The position numbers and the translations under genes were made by a program. From NCBI GenBank assembly GCA_023444095.1, contig JAEZRP010000031.1, forward strand, positions 51,539-115,538: a stretch of 64,000 nucleotides of DNA, read 5' to 3'. A model generated the notes under the pieces. The model saw nothing but the letters and a program-made list of their open reading frames with translations. It searched no databases and was not told the origin of the DNA. Positions 25,837-34,431 of this stretch are shown here, piece by piece (within the stretch, counting starts at the first letter, position 1; each line of letters opens with the position of its first letter). This DNA is from Bacillota bacterium. Its GTDB lineage: Bacteria; Bacillota; Clostridia; Christensenellales; Aristaeellaceae.

Positions 25837-26844
25837 TTACTTGTGGTCCACAGAGTACATGTACTCGATGAGGTCGACGACCTTGTTGGAGTAGCCCCAC
25901 TCGTTGTCATACCAGGCGACGACCTTGACGAAGGTATCCGTCAGGGCGATGCCGGCCTTGGCGTCGAAGATGGAGGTGTGCGGATCGTGAATGAAGTCGG
26001 AGGAAACGACCTCTTCCTCGGTGTAGTCAAGGATGCCCTTCAGTTCGCCTTCGGCGGCTTCCTTCATCGCGGCGCAGATCTCGCTGTACTTCGCGGGCTT
26101 CGCGAGGTTCACGGTCAGGTCGACGACGGAGACATCGAGCGTCGGAACGCGCATGGACATGCCGGTCAGCTTGCCGTTGAGCGAGGGGATGACCTTGCCG
26201 ACCGCCTTCGCGGCGCCGGTGGAGGAGGGAATGATGTTTCCTGCGGCCGCGCGGCCGCCGCGCCAGTCCTTCGCGGAGGGGCCGTCGACGGTCTTCTGGG
26301 TCGCGGTGGTGGCGTGGACGGTGGTCATGAGGCCATCAGTGATGCCGAACTTGTCATGCAGAACCTTCGCGATGGGCGCGAGGCAGTTGGTGGTGCAGGA
26401 GGCGTTGGACACGAAGGTCATGTCGGTGGTATAGGTCTTGTTGTTGACGCCCATGACGAACATGGGGGTGTCATCCTTGGAGGGAGCGGACATGACGACC
26501 TTCTTGGCACCCGCGTCGATGTGGCCCTGCGCCTTGTCCTTCGAGAGGAAAAGGCCGGTGGACTCGACGACGTACTCGGCTCCGACATCGCCCCACTTGA
26601 GGTCGGCGGGATTCTTTTCGGCGGTAACGCGGATCTCGTGACCATTGACGATGATGGAGTGGTCGGTATGGCTCACGGTGCCCTCGAAACGACCGTGGAT
26701 GGTGTCATACTTCAGCATATAAGCCATGTAGTCCGGGGAAAGAAGGTCGTTGATGCCCACGACCTCGACATCCTTGTGGGACAGGCTGGCACGGAAAACA
26801 AGGCGTCCGATACGGCCAAAGCCATTGATACCGATTTTAATCAT
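25837..26844 (-). CDS. gap: Type I glyceraldehyde-3-phosphate dehydrogenase
   Basis: A 335-residue cytosolic glycolytic enzyme oxidising and phosphorylating glyceraldehyde-3-phosphate with NAD+. Seen: the Rossmann start IKIGINGFGRIGRL, the catalytic cysteine in SNASCTTNCLAP near residue 150, the S-loop TVDGPSAKDWRGGRAAAGNI, and the C-terminal WYDNEWGYSNKVVDL. Length is normal. It is a single-gene unit with promoter (26888–26916), AGGAGG ribosome site and strong terminator. In many Bacillota gap is followed by pgk and tpi; here it is followed by an unrelated FMN enzyme, so the usual glycolytic operon is not conserved. Confidence 0.97.
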   Translation of the reverse strand: MIKIGINGFGRIGRLVFRASLSHKDVEVVGINDLLSPDYMAYMLKYDTIHGRFEGTVSHTDHSIIVNGHEIRVTAEKNPADLKWGDVGAEYVVESTGLFLSKDKAQGHIDAGAKKVVMSAPSKDDTPMFVMGVNNKTYTTDMTFVSNASCTTNCLAPIAKVLHDKFGITDGLMTTVHATTATQKTVDGPSAKDWRGGRAAAGNIIPSSTGAAKAVGKVIPSLNGKLTGMSMRVPTLDVSVVDLTVNLAKPAKYSEICAAMKEAAEGELKGILDYTEEEVVSSDFIHDPHTSIFDAKAGIALTDTFVKVVAWYDNEWGYSNKVVDLIEYMYSVDHK

Positions 26845-26887
26845 GCTGTTACCTCCTGTTGTCTGACAATCATTGTCTTTCCTGATT

Positions 26888-26916
26888 ATTCTACTCCAAT
26901 GACCCCGTTTTTACAA
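26888..26916 (-). promoter_or_regulatory. Promoter of gap
   Basis: On the − strand: TTGTAA (26916–26911), 17-base spacer, TAGAAT (26893–26888). AGGAGG lies about 30 bases downstream, just before ATG 26844. Confidence 0.65.
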
Positions 26917-26970
26917 GTTAATTGAGCGCGACTTCCGTAATATGAATGTCACGCCAAAGTTAAATTTGGT

Positions 26971-28155
26971 TCAATCCAGGGCGATCCTGTTGTAGAAGGA
27001 TTTGCCGTCGAGACGGCCTTTCGCGCCCAGCGCGTCGAGCACCGTCGCCGAAACGTCCGCAAACGTCTCGCGGATTCCAAGCTTCACGCCCTCCTTGAGG
27101 CCGAGGCCGTAAACCAGAAGAGGTACCCGCTCGCGCGTGTGGTCGGTGGTCTTCATATATGTCGGATCGACGCCGTGGTCGGCGGTGATGACGAGCATGC
27201 CGTCCTCGCCGAGTTGTCTGAGGATCTCGGGGAGCCTCCTGTCAAACGCCTCGAGCGCCTTCGCGAAGCCTTTCGCATCCCGCCTGTGGCCGTAGAGCAT
27301 GTCGGTATCCACCAGATTCGCGAACAGGAGGCCGCGCCATCCGGGCTTTTTCAGAAACTCGATGGTCGCCTCCGTGCACGCCTCATTGCCCACGGCGTGC
27401 TCGGATTTGGTGATGCCCCGGTGGTTGAAGATATCCTCGATCTTTCCGACCGCGAAGACGTCCATCCCCTCGCGCTTGATGACGTCGAGCATGGTGTCGC
27501 CGATGGGGTCGAGCGAGAAATCGCGCCGGTTGGAGGTGCGCACGAAAGCGCCCGGCTCGCCTTCGAAGGGCCGCGCGATGATCCGCCCGACGGCGTGCTC
27601 ACCCGCCATGATGCGCCGGGCGATGCGGCAGATGTGCCAGAGTTCGGTCGGCGGGATGATCGATTCGTGCGCAGCGATCTGAAAGACGCTGTCTGCCGAT
27701 GTATAGACGATGAGCTTGCCGGTCCTCAGATGCTCCGGACCGAGCTCTTCGATGATTGCGGTTCCCGACGCGGCCTTGTTCCCAATGACGCCGAAGCCCG
27801 TTTCGCGCTCAAAGGCCTCGACGACATCCTTCGGAAAGCCGTGCGGATATGTCGGAAAGGGCTTTTTGAGGGTCAGCCCCGCGATTTCCCAGTGTCCGGT
27901 CGTGGTATCCTTGCCCGCGGCTGCCTCGTTCATGAGGCCATAGCAGCCAATGGGCTCTTCCTCGTCCGCGCCCTGATACCCCGTCGCCGCGTGAAGCCCG
28001 AGCTCCATGAGGTTCGGAAGATCCGGATGCTCCGTCTCGAACACGTGTCCGAACGTGTCCGCGCCGACGTCCCTGTATTTTGCCGCATCCGGTGCTGCTC
28101 CGGCGCCCAGTCCATCCAGCACGACGACCGCGACGCGCTTCATTTTTTTCATCAT
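26971..28155 (-). CDS. deoB: Phosphopentomutase
   Basis: A 394-residue alkaline-phosphatase-superfamily enzyme interconverting (deoxy)ribose-1- and -5-phosphate, one step upstream of DeoC. Seen: VAVVVLDGLGAGAAPDA (metal-binding Asp), AGKDTTTGHWEIAG with the phosphorylated Thr, IFNHRGITKSEHAV, FANLVDTDMLYGHRRD and VITADHGVDPTYMKTTDHTRERVPLLVYG, all standard. ATG 28155 overlaps the stop of the Spo0A-like gene (ATGA) and has GGAGG just before it. Co-transcription with a sporulation regulator is seen; whether it is meaningful is not known. The more usual partner is a nucleoside phosphorylase, absent here. Confidence 0.96.
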   Translation of the reverse strand: MMKKMKRVAVVVLDGLGAGAAPDAAKYRDVGADTFGHVFETEHPDLPNLMELGLHAATGYQGADEEEPIGCYGLMNEAAAGKDTTTGHWEIAGLTLKKPFPTYPHGFPKDVVEAFERETGFGVIGNKAASGTAIIEELGPEHLRTGKLIVYTSADSVFQIAAHESIIPPTELWHICRIARRIMAGEHAVGRIIARPFEGEPGAFVRTSNRRDFSLDPIGDTMLDVIKREGMDVFAVGKIEDIFNHRGITKSEHAVGNEACTEATIEFLKKPGWRGLLFANLVDTDMLYGHRRDAKGFAKALEAFDRRLPEILRQLGEDGMLVITADHGVDPTYMKTTDHTRERVPLLVYGLGLKEGVKLGIRETFADVSATVLDALGAKGRLDGKSFYNRIALD

Positions 28156-28880
28156 TTATCCTCCATGCGCAGCATTTCAGCCAGCTGCGCGATCATTCCG
28201 CCGCACGTGGGCTTTCCGCGCGCGGCGTCGATTGTGCCCTTGAAGATTCCGTATTGTTCCTCGATGTTTCCGCTCGCCCACGCGCGCTCGATCACGTGAC
28301 GCATGGCCCGCTCGACCGCCGACGGCGTCACATGAAACCGCCCGGCTACCATGGGATAGAGCGTCTTCGTGAGGCCCGAGGTCAGCCGCGCGTCGCAGTA
28401 GGCGAGATACGCGGCCTCGATGAGATATGCCCTGCCCGGGTGATCCGGCACGCCGAGCCGATCGAGGATTGAGCAAAACTTCCTTTGCGCATAGTCTGTG
28501 ATCCCGCGCCGCTCGACGCACGTTTCGAGAAGCGCCGCCCGCAGCTCGTCCGCGCAAATCGGCTTCGAGATGACCCGAACGGACGAATCGTCCCCGATGG
28601 ACGGAGCCATTCCACGATAGGCCGCGATGAGCACCGCCGGGCGCACGACAAGGCGCGCACCCGCCAGGCGGGCCGCGAGCCCCGCACCGTCAAGGCTCGG
28701 CATGACGGCGTCCGTGACGATCACGTCCGGACGCAGCTCCAGCGCGGCCTCGTAGGCGCTCTTGCCGTCCAGTATCATCGCCAAGACAACGATCTTTTCA
28801 TCCGCGAGCATCCGTTCCGTGCGCGCGGCGGAATCGATCGACAGATCGGATATGAGTGCTGTTCGCGCCTGCGTGCGCAT
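28152..28880 (-). CDS. spo0A: Spo0A, sporulation response regulator, with a degenerate receiver domain
   Basis: 242 residues. The C-terminal half is a clear Spo0A effector domain: LTSGLTKTLYPMVAGRFHVT, the recognition helix region TPSAVERAMRHVIERAWASGN and GKPTCGGMIAQLAEML. The N-terminal receiver keeps the phosphoacceptor D57 (VIVTDAVMPSLDG) and K106 (VISKP). It has only one residue of the β1 acidic pair (S11-D12) and Ala at about 86 where Thr/Ser is usual. By family knowledge it binds 0A boxes and commits cells to sporulation when phosphorylated. ATG 28880 is chosen for GGGAGGAG eight bases ahead. It lies 89 bases after spoIVB, the conserved order in spore-formers, so this is the canonical locus despite the weakened receiver. 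Confidence 0.9.
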   Translation of the reverse strand: MRTQARTALISDLSIDSAARTERMLADEKIVVLAMILDGKSAYEAALELRPDVIVTDAVMPSLDGAGLAARLAGARLVVRPAVLIAAYRGMAPSIGDDSSVRVISKPICADELRAALLETCVERRGITDYAQRKFCSILDRLGVPDHPGRAYLIEAAYLAYCDARLTSGLTKTLYPMVAGRFHVTPSAVERAMRHVIERAWASGNIEEQYGIFKGTIDAARGKPTCGGMIAQLAEMLRMEDK

Positions 28881-28969
28881 TGCATCACTCCTCCCGTTGT
28901 CCATCTTTTCGACGCCGCGCGCCCATTTCCTGCCGTATCTCTAAAGTTTACCAAGTAAGTCGCAACTTT

Positions 28970-29971
28970 TTACGCCGCCTCGTTTTCGAGCATCCAGTCG
29001 ATATAGACGCCATAGCCCATCGTCGGATCGTTCACATACACGTGCGTCACGGCGCCCACAAGCTTGCCGTCCTGGAGGACGGGCGATCCGGACATCCCCT
29101 GCACGATGCCCCCCGTCCTGTCCAGCAGCCGCTTGTCCGTCACGCGAATGGTAAACGAGCGCGTCGTCGGCTCCGCCTGATTCTCGATGCGTACGATCTG
29201 CGCGTCGTATTCCGCAAGGCCCTCATCCCCCACCGTCGTCAGGATCTTTGCCCTTCCCGTCCGCACGTCATCGGGATCGGCCGTCTCGATCCCGTTCGGG
29301 TAGAGCGCGTTCTTCATGCCTTCCTGCGCGTCTCCAAAAATCCCAAAGTCGGTGTTTTCGTCTATGGTGCCCAGATACCCGCCGTCATAGAACTGCCCAA
29401 TGATTTCGCCGGGCGTGCCTTCCTCGCCGCGCTTGACGTCGACGATGGAATTTTCATAAATCGCGCCGCCCGCGATGGGCAATACTATGCCCGCGTCGGT
29501 ATCCGTCACCGCGTGTCCCAGCGCGCCGTAGCGTCCGGTCTCGGGATCGTAGAACGTGAGCGTGCCGATTCCCGCCGTCGAATCCCGCACCCACACGCCC
29601 AGCTTGAACTTGCCGTCGGTCTCGTCCTTTGCCGGCGTCAACGTCGCGTTTTTCGTTTCTGCGCCGCGCGTGTAGGTCACTTTGACGCCCTTTTCGCCGA
29701 GCATCGAAAGGAGCTCCTCAACCCCGCCGACGGGTTTCCCGTCGATGCTCGTAATGATGTCTCCCGGCTTCAGCCCCGCGAGCCGCGCGGGACTCGGAAT
29801 GGAGCCGATGTCGGATGCGCCGATCACGACGAGCCCCTCGGTCATCACCGCAACGCCGATGGATTGACCGCCCGGCATCAGCGTCTTTGCCCCCGCGCTC
29901 GAGACCGCGCCTGTCAGAAACAGGAGCGCGAAAATCGGCGTCAGAAGCCGCCTCAATAGCTTCGATCTCAA
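28970..29971 (-). CDS. spoIVB: SpoIVB peptidase (S55 family), sigma-K checkpoint protease
   Basis: 333 residues. An N-terminal membrane anchor (LLTPIFALLFLTGAVSSAGA) is followed by a PDZ domain (SPARLAGLKPGDIITSIDGKPV) and the S55 peptidase. YGALGHAVTD carries the catalytic His, and TGGIVQGMSGSPVLQDGKLVGAVTHV holds the Ser, with an Asp 15 residues before it (VTDKRLL), as in the Bacillus subtilis triad. The start is TTG 29971, supported by GGGGGAGG eight bases upstream; the longer frame to 30040 lacks a signal-like start. In spore-formers it is secreted from the forespore and triggers pro-sigma-K processing. It is expected to be sigma-G-dependent; I could not identify that promoter with confidence. 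Confidence 0.93.
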   Translation of the reverse strand: MRSKLLRRLLTPIFALLFLTGAVSSAGAKTLMPGGQSIGVAVMTEGLVVIGASDIGSIPSPARLAGLKPGDIITSIDGKPVGGVEELLSMLGEKGVKVTYTRGAETKNATLTPAKDETDGKFKLGVWVRDSTAGIGTLTFYDPETGRYGALGHAVTDTDAGIVLPIAGGAIYENSIVDVKRGEEGTPGEIIGQFYDGGYLGTIDENTDFGIFGDAQEGMKNALYPNGIETADPDDVRTGRAKILTTVGDEGLAEYDAQIVRIENQAEPTTRSFTIRVTDKRLLDRTGGIVQGMSGSPVLQDGKLVGAVTHVYVNDPTMGYGVYIDWMLENEAA

Positions 29972-30156
29972 TGGAAAGCCCTCCCCCGCGGCGCTTCCCC
30001 GCACCGCACGATTAAGCTCCCCGCACGGGAGGTTCCGCATGCTGGAAAACAGCGGAGCGAATGGGATGATCCGTTTGCCAATTCAGGGGTCGAGGGCTTT
30101 TCCGGGGCGTGTTTCGACATTTTGGCATCTTTACCGGCAAATTCATCCAAAAGGTG

Positions 30157-30185
30157 TTGCACGATCCTAAAAATCCGTCTATAAT
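30157..30185 (+). promoter_or_regulatory. Sigma-A promoter of tilS–hpt–ftsH
   Basis: TTGCAC (30157–30162), 17-base spacer, TATAAT (30180–30185). A second TATAAT-like hexamer overlaps just downstream. GGAGG lies at 30216, ATG at 30226. Confidence 0.8.
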
Positions 30186-30225
30186 ATATAATACTTTGGA
30201 TTCGCCCTTTGGATTTGGAGGCCGT

Positions 30226-31533
30226 ATGCTTGATGCCCAACTGAACGACGCGCGCGAAAAACACGTGCTCGTCGCGCTCTCGGGCGGTGCCGATTCGGTC
30301 GCGCTTCTGATTCTATTATGCCGCGCGCGGGACGCGGGCATGCTCCAGTTGTCAGCAGCGCACTTCGACCACATGATCCGCGGCGCGGAAAGCCGGGCGG
30401 ATGCCAAATTTTGTCAGGATCTTTGCGCGCGTTTCGATGTTCCGCTCGCGCTGGGACGCTCAGACATTCCAGAAATCGCTCGCCGCACCGGCGAGGGTCT
30501 CGAATCCTGCGCGCGAGAACTCCGCTACCGCTTCCTGCGCGAAACGGCACGGGTTCTGGGTGCGGACCTCATCGCGCTGGGTCACCACGCGGACGATCAG
30601 GCGGAGACGGTTCTCATGCACCTTCTGCGCGGCACCGGCCCCGAGGGAATCACGGGGATGCGCCGCCTCTCAGGCGATCTCTATCGCCCATTGATCGCCT
30701 ACCGCAAGGCGGAGATCGTGGAATTTCTGCAGCAGGCCGGCGAGGCGTGGCGCGAGGATCAGACGAACCTTATCCCCGACAACCCGAGAAACGCGCTCCG
30801 GCTTTCCGCGCTTCCCGCGCTCGAAAACGTCTACCCCGGCGCGGTTTTCGCGATCGCGCGATACGCGGAGGCGGCGGCGGTGGAGGATGATTTCGTCGCC
30901 CGCGCGGCGGACGCGTTCATGGAAGGGCGGGTAGAGCCCCTTCCAAACGGTCACAGGATCTGTCTGATCGGGACTCCGGAGGAGGCGCTTCTCCGGCGAA
31001 CGCTCAGGCGGCTTTTGGGCCCGGATCTGAAAACGGACAAACTCAGGGAGCTTTTATGCCTCAAAACCGCGACGGACATCGGGAACGGCATGCGCGCCGA
31101 GCGCCATGGCGCTTATCTGTATGTCCTGAAGCCGTTTGAAGGGCCTGCGGAGCGGGCGATCGACCTGAACGGGACGACGCTCCTCCCCGGCGTGTGCCGC
31201 CTGAGATGCGAAAGCGCGGAACCGCTGCCAGAAAAAAAAAGCAAAATGACGCAGGTGCTCGACAAAAGGGCGCTCGCAGGCGCGGTCCTCCGGACGCGGC
31301 GGACGGGCGACCGGATCACCCCTCTGGGGATGAAGGGTTCAAAGTCGCTCTCCGACTATTTTACGGACGGGAAGCTTGACCCGCCCCTCCGGGATGTGAC
31401 GCCCGTCGTAGCGCGGGAATCGGAAATCCTCTGGGTGATCGGTCACGGAATCTCGCGCGCGTGCGCGCTCAACGGAAGCGAGGCCGTGCGCCTCACATGC
31501 GAATACACAGGCTGGGGAGGAAGCGTTCGATGA
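30226..31533 (+). CDS. tilS: tRNA(Ile)-lysidine synthetase
   Basis: A 435-residue ATP-dependent enzyme attaching lysine to C34 of the CAU-anticodon isoleucine tRNA so that it reads AUA. The PP-loop SGGADSVALL lies near residue 19, with HFDHMIRG, ELRYRFLRE, ALGHHADDQAETVLMHLLRGTG and YRPLIAYRKAEI following. The C-terminal domain has RTRRTGDRITPLGMKGSKSL. ATG 30226 is chosen for the GGAGG seven bases before it. It overlaps hpt by four bases (ATGA). The tilS–hpt–ftsH order is conserved across Bacillota, confirming identity. Confidence 0.96.
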   Translation: MLDAQLNDAREKHVLVALSGGADSVALLILLCRARDAGMLQLSAAHFDHMIRGAESRADAKFCQDLCARFDVPLALGRSDIPEIARRTGEGLESCARELRYRFLRETARVLGADLIALGHHADDQAETVLMHLLRGTGPEGITGMRRLSGDLYRPLIAYRKAEIVEFLQQAGEAWREDQTNLIPDNPRNALRLSALPALENVYPGAVFAIARYAEAAAVEDDFVARAADAFMEGRVEPLPNGHRICLIGTPEEALLRRTLRRLLGPDLKTDKLRELLCLKTATDIGNGMRAERHGAYLYVLKPFEGPAERAIDLNGTTLLPGVCRLRCESAEPLPEKKSKMTQVLDKRALAGAVLRTRRTGDRITPLGMKGSKSLSDYFTDGKLDPPLRDVTPVVARESEILWVIGHGISRACALNGSEAVRLTCEYTGWGGSVR

Positions 31534-32075
31534 GAAACGACATTGCCAGGATTCTACTGTCAGAACAGCAGATTCAATCGCGCGTGCGCGAGCTGTCGGA
31601 AAGGATCACCGAGGACTACCGGGAGATGGACCCGGTTCTCATCTGCATCCTAAAGGGCGCGGTGATGTTCTATGCCGACCTCGTCCGGCACATCGACACG
31701 CACATCGCCATGGACTTCATCGCCGTCTCGAGCTACGGGAACGCGACGAAGTCGTCCGGCGAGGTAGAGATTCGCAAGGATCTTTCAAGGCCCGTGGACG
31801 GGCGGCATGTGATCGTCGTCGAAGACATCATCGACTCGGGCTTTACGCTCAGCTATCTGACGCGCGTTCTCGCCTCCCGCGGCGCGCGCTCGGTCAAAAT
31901 CTGCACCCTCCTCGACAAGCCGGCGCGGCGCGCACCGGGCATCCGCCTGAAGTGCGACTATACGGGTTTCGAGATCGAGGACGAGTTCGTCGTGGGCTAC
32001 GGCCTCGACTACGCGGAGAGGTACCGCAACCTGCCGTTCATCGGCGTTCTCAAGCCGGAAATCTACGAAAGCTGA
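31530..32075 (+). CDS. hpt: Hypoxanthine-guanine phosphoribosyltransferase
   Basis: A 181-residue purine-salvage enzyme converting hypoxanthine or guanine and PRPP to IMP or GMP. Seen: LICILKGAVMFYADL near residue 40, SSYGNATKSSGEV, the PRPP-binding VIVVEDIIDSGFTLSYL near 95 and DEFVVGYGLDYAERYRNLP near the end. Length is normal. ATG 31530 overlaps the tilS stop and has GGGGAGGAA a short distance upstream, inside tilS. Confidence 0.97.
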   Translation: MRNDIARILLSEQQIQSRVRELSERITEDYREMDPVLICILKGAVMFYADLVRHIDTHIAMDFIAVSSYGNATKSSGEVEIRKDLSRPVDGRHVIVVEDIIDSGFTLSYLTRVLASRGARSVKICTLLDKPARRAPGIRLKCDYTGFEIEDEFVVGYGLDYAERYRNLPFIGVLKPEIYES

Positions 32076-32114
32076 CCGCCTGAACGCGACGGCTTGAAAG
32101 AGAGGTATGGATTT

Positions 32115-34094
32115 TTGAAGCAAAAGAAAAAGCTCAGGTTTATACAGGGGCCGCTCATGTATCTCGTCCTGATCATGGTGATTCTTCTCATGGTCAAGCT
32201 GATTGGCGGAACCACCTCGACGGATACGACGACGAAGCTCACGTATTCCGAGCTTTTGCAATGGGTCGAGGCGGACCTCAAAAACGACACGGGCATGGAG
32301 GTCCAGGAAGCCGACAAAAACAAGACCATCGAAAGCGTCGAGATTACGAACTACACCCTCATCGGGCAGACGAAGGGCGTCGAAAAGATTACGAGCGTTC
32401 TGCCAAGCGAAAACCAGTTCTATACCGACGTTTCGGCGATTTACGAGTCGGTGCTCGGCTATCCGGCCAGCCCCGTCGACTACTCCTTCTCGTTCTCTTC
32501 GAAGCTTCCGGCCACCACGCCGTGGTGGTACGAGTGGATTCCGCTCTTCCTCATGATGGTGCTCTTGGGCGTGTTCTGGTACTTCCTCATGCGTCAGCAG
32601 ACCGGTTCCGGAAAGGGCGGCGTGATGGCGTTTGGGAAATCCCGCGCGCGCATGGCAGATCCCAATGCGAAAAAGGTCACGTTTGACGACGTCGCGGGCG
32701 CGGACGAGGAGAAGGAGGAACTCAAGGAAATCGTCGAGTTCCTGAAAAATCCCCAGCGCTTTACAAACGTCGGCGCGCGGATCCCCAAGGGCGTTCTGCT
32801 CGTGGGCCCGCCCGGAACGGGCAAGACCTGGCTCGCGCGCGCGGTCTCGGGCGAGGCGGGCGTTCCGTTCTTCTCCATCTCCGGTTCGGACTTCGTCGAG
32901 ATGTTCGTAGGCGTGGGCGCGTCGCGCGTGCGCGACCTCTTCGATCAGGCGAAAAAGGATGCCCCGGCCATCGTGTTCATCGACGAGATCGACGCGGTGG
33001 GCCGCCAGCGCGGCGCGGGTCTGGGCGGCGGCCACGACGAGCGCGAGCAGACGCTTAACCAGCTGCTCGTCGAAATGGACGGATTCACTGCGAACACGGG
33101 CATCATCGTCATGGCGGCGACCAATCGCTCGGACATCCTCGACCCGGCGCTTTTGCGGCCCGGTCGATTCGACCGGCGCATCGTCGTCAATTATCCGGAC
33201 GTGAGGGGCCGCGAGGCCGTCCTGAAGCTGCATGCGCGGAACAAGCCGCTTGCGCCGGACGTCGATCTCTCGATCGTCGCGCGCCGGACGCCCTATTTCA
33301 CGCCCGCGGATCTTGAAAACGTGATGAACGAGGCGGCGATCCTCACTGCCCGAAGCGCCGGAACGCTCATCACCATGTCGTCCATCGAGGAGGCCATCAC
33401 GCGCGTGCTGGCCGGTCCCGAAAAGCGCAGCCGCAAGGTGACCGAAAAGGAGAAGGAGCTCGTCGCCTACCACGAGGGGGGGCACGCCATCGTTTCCTAC
33501 TACATCCCCGAGTGCGACAAGGTCCACGAGATCACCATCATTCCGCGCGGCTCGGCGGGCGGTTACACCATGTACCTGCCCAACGACGAGGTCAACTATA
33601 TTACCACCGCCAAGCTCAAAGGCCAGATGGCCGCTTCCCTCGGCGGGCGCGTGGCGGAGCATCTGGTGCTGGGCGACATCTCGACCGGCGCTTCGGCGGA
33701 CATCAAGCATGCGACCGAGATCGCGCGCGGCATGGTCACCGAGTACGGCATGAGCGAAAAGGTCGGACCCATCTACCTCGGCAGCGAACACGAGGTGTTC
33801 CTCGGAAAGACGTTCTCGCAGCAGAATTCCAGCTTCTCCGAGGAGGTCAACGCGCTCATCGACCGCGAGGTGCACGGACTTCTCAACGAAGCCTACAACC
33901 GCGCGAAGGACATCCTCATGGCGCATATGGACAAGCTCCACGCGCTCGCATCCCTCCTCAAGGAACGCGAGAAGCTCGACTACGACGAGTTCGACCGGTT
34001 CATGAAGGGCGAGATCCTGCCCGGACCGCGCGACATCAACGCCGAGATGAACGAGCTCAGGCGGCAGGCAAAGACGGGGTTCAATCCGGCATAG
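32115..34094 (+). CDS. ftsH: ATP-dependent zinc metalloprotease FtsH
   Basis: A 659-residue membrane AAA+ protease that degrades misfolded and regulatory membrane proteins. Seen: transmembrane segments near residues 12–30 (LMYLVLIMVILLMVKLI) and 133–152 (WIPLFLMMVLLGVFWYFLM) around an external domain, Walker A GPPGTGKT near 231, Walker B IVFIDEID near 287, and the second-region-of-homology arginines in RPGRFDRRIVV. The zinc site HEGGH near 453 has Gly where HEAGH is usual. TTG 32115 is chosen because GAGAGG lies at suitable spacing; the TTG at 32094 has no such site. It closes the tilS–hpt–ftsH operon; in spore-formers FtsH also affects Spo0A-dependent sporulation. Confidence 0.96.
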   Translation: MKQKKKLRFIQGPLMYLVLIMVILLMVKLIGGTTSTDTTTKLTYSELLQWVEADLKNDTGMEVQEADKNKTIESVEITNYTLIGQTKGVEKITSVLPSENQFYTDVSAIYESVLGYPASPVDYSFSFSSKLPATTPWWYEWIPLFLMMVLLGVFWYFLMRQQTGSGKGGVMAFGKSRARMADPNAKKVTFDDVAGADEEKEELKEIVEFLKNPQRFTNVGARIPKGVLLVGPPGTGKTWLARAVSGEAGVPFFSISGSDFVEMFVGVGASRVRDLFDQAKKDAPAIVFIDEIDAVGRQRGAGLGGGHDEREQTLNQLLVEMDGFTANTGIIVMAATNRSDILDPALLRPGRFDRRIVVNYPDVRGREAVLKLHARNKPLAPDVDLSIVARRTPYFTPADLENVMNEAAILTARSAGTLITMSSIEEAITRVLAGPEKRSRKVTEKEKELVAYHEGGHAIVSYYIPECDKVHEITIIPRGSAGGYTMYLPNDEVNYITTAKLKGQMAASLGGRVAEHLVLGDISTGASADIKHATEIARGMVTEYGMSEKVGPIYLGSEHEVFLGKTFSQQNSSFSEEVNALIDREVHGLLNEAYNRAKDILMAHMDKLHALASLLKEREKLDYDEFDRFMKGEILPGPRDINAEMNELRRQAKTGFNPA

Positions 34095-34131
34095 CCGGGA
34101 GAACGCCGGGGGCGCGCCCTTGGCCCCCCGC

Positions 34132-34152
34132 CAAAGGGACTCAGCCCCTTTG
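34132..34152. repeat. GC-rich intergenic hairpin after ftsH
   Basis: CAAAGGG (34132–34138) pairs with CCCTTTG (34146–34152) right after a GC-rich run (34105–34130). No T-tract follows, so it is less a terminator than an mRNA-end or repeat element. I see no second copy in the window. Confidence 0.4.
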
Positions 34153-34185
34153 AAATCCATGACGGACGAACACTGAAATAAACGG

Positions 34186-34215
34186 AAAGCCCTTCCGCGC
34201 AGGAAGGGCCTTTAT
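34186..34215 (+). terminator. Rho-independent terminator of tilS–hpt–ftsH
   Basis: GCCCTTCC (34189–34196), loop, GGAAGGGC (34202–34209), then CTTTATTT; AAA on the left pairs partly with the T-tract. Confidence 0.8.
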
Positions 34216-34357
34216 TTGTCTCGCGTAGTATTCCACCACCAGCCGTCCCAAGTCCCGCAGAATCGGGCAAGGGATCGTCGCGCTTGGATACGTGTCTGAA
34301 CAAGGATGTTCACGATCGCCGATTTCGATTCTTTTATAAACGTTTAACAGATATGTG

Positions 34358-34386
34358 TTGAAAACATGCGCTATAAGGCGCATAAT
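34358..34386 (+). promoter_or_regulatory. Promoter of purC–purF
   Basis: TTGAAA (34358–34363), 17-base spacer, CATAAT (34381–34386). The leader is only about 40 bases, too short for a purine riboswitch, and GGGAGG precedes ATG 34432. Confidence 0.65.
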
Positions 34387-34431
34387 TAATATGTTACTTG
34401 ATTTAATGTTCGTGTTTGGGAGGCAGATTCC

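Noticed and set aside
30109..30225. Upstream extension of tilS to 30109
   Set aside because: It passes through the promoter at 30157–30185; ATG 30226 has GGAGG and matches the family start.
31785..34160. 791-codon open frame opposite ftsH
   Set aside because: Mirror frame of a conserved gene with no ribosome site or family features.
34386..34431. Purine riboswitch before purC
   Set aside because: The leader is only about 45 bases and lacks the conserved junction and loop sequences.
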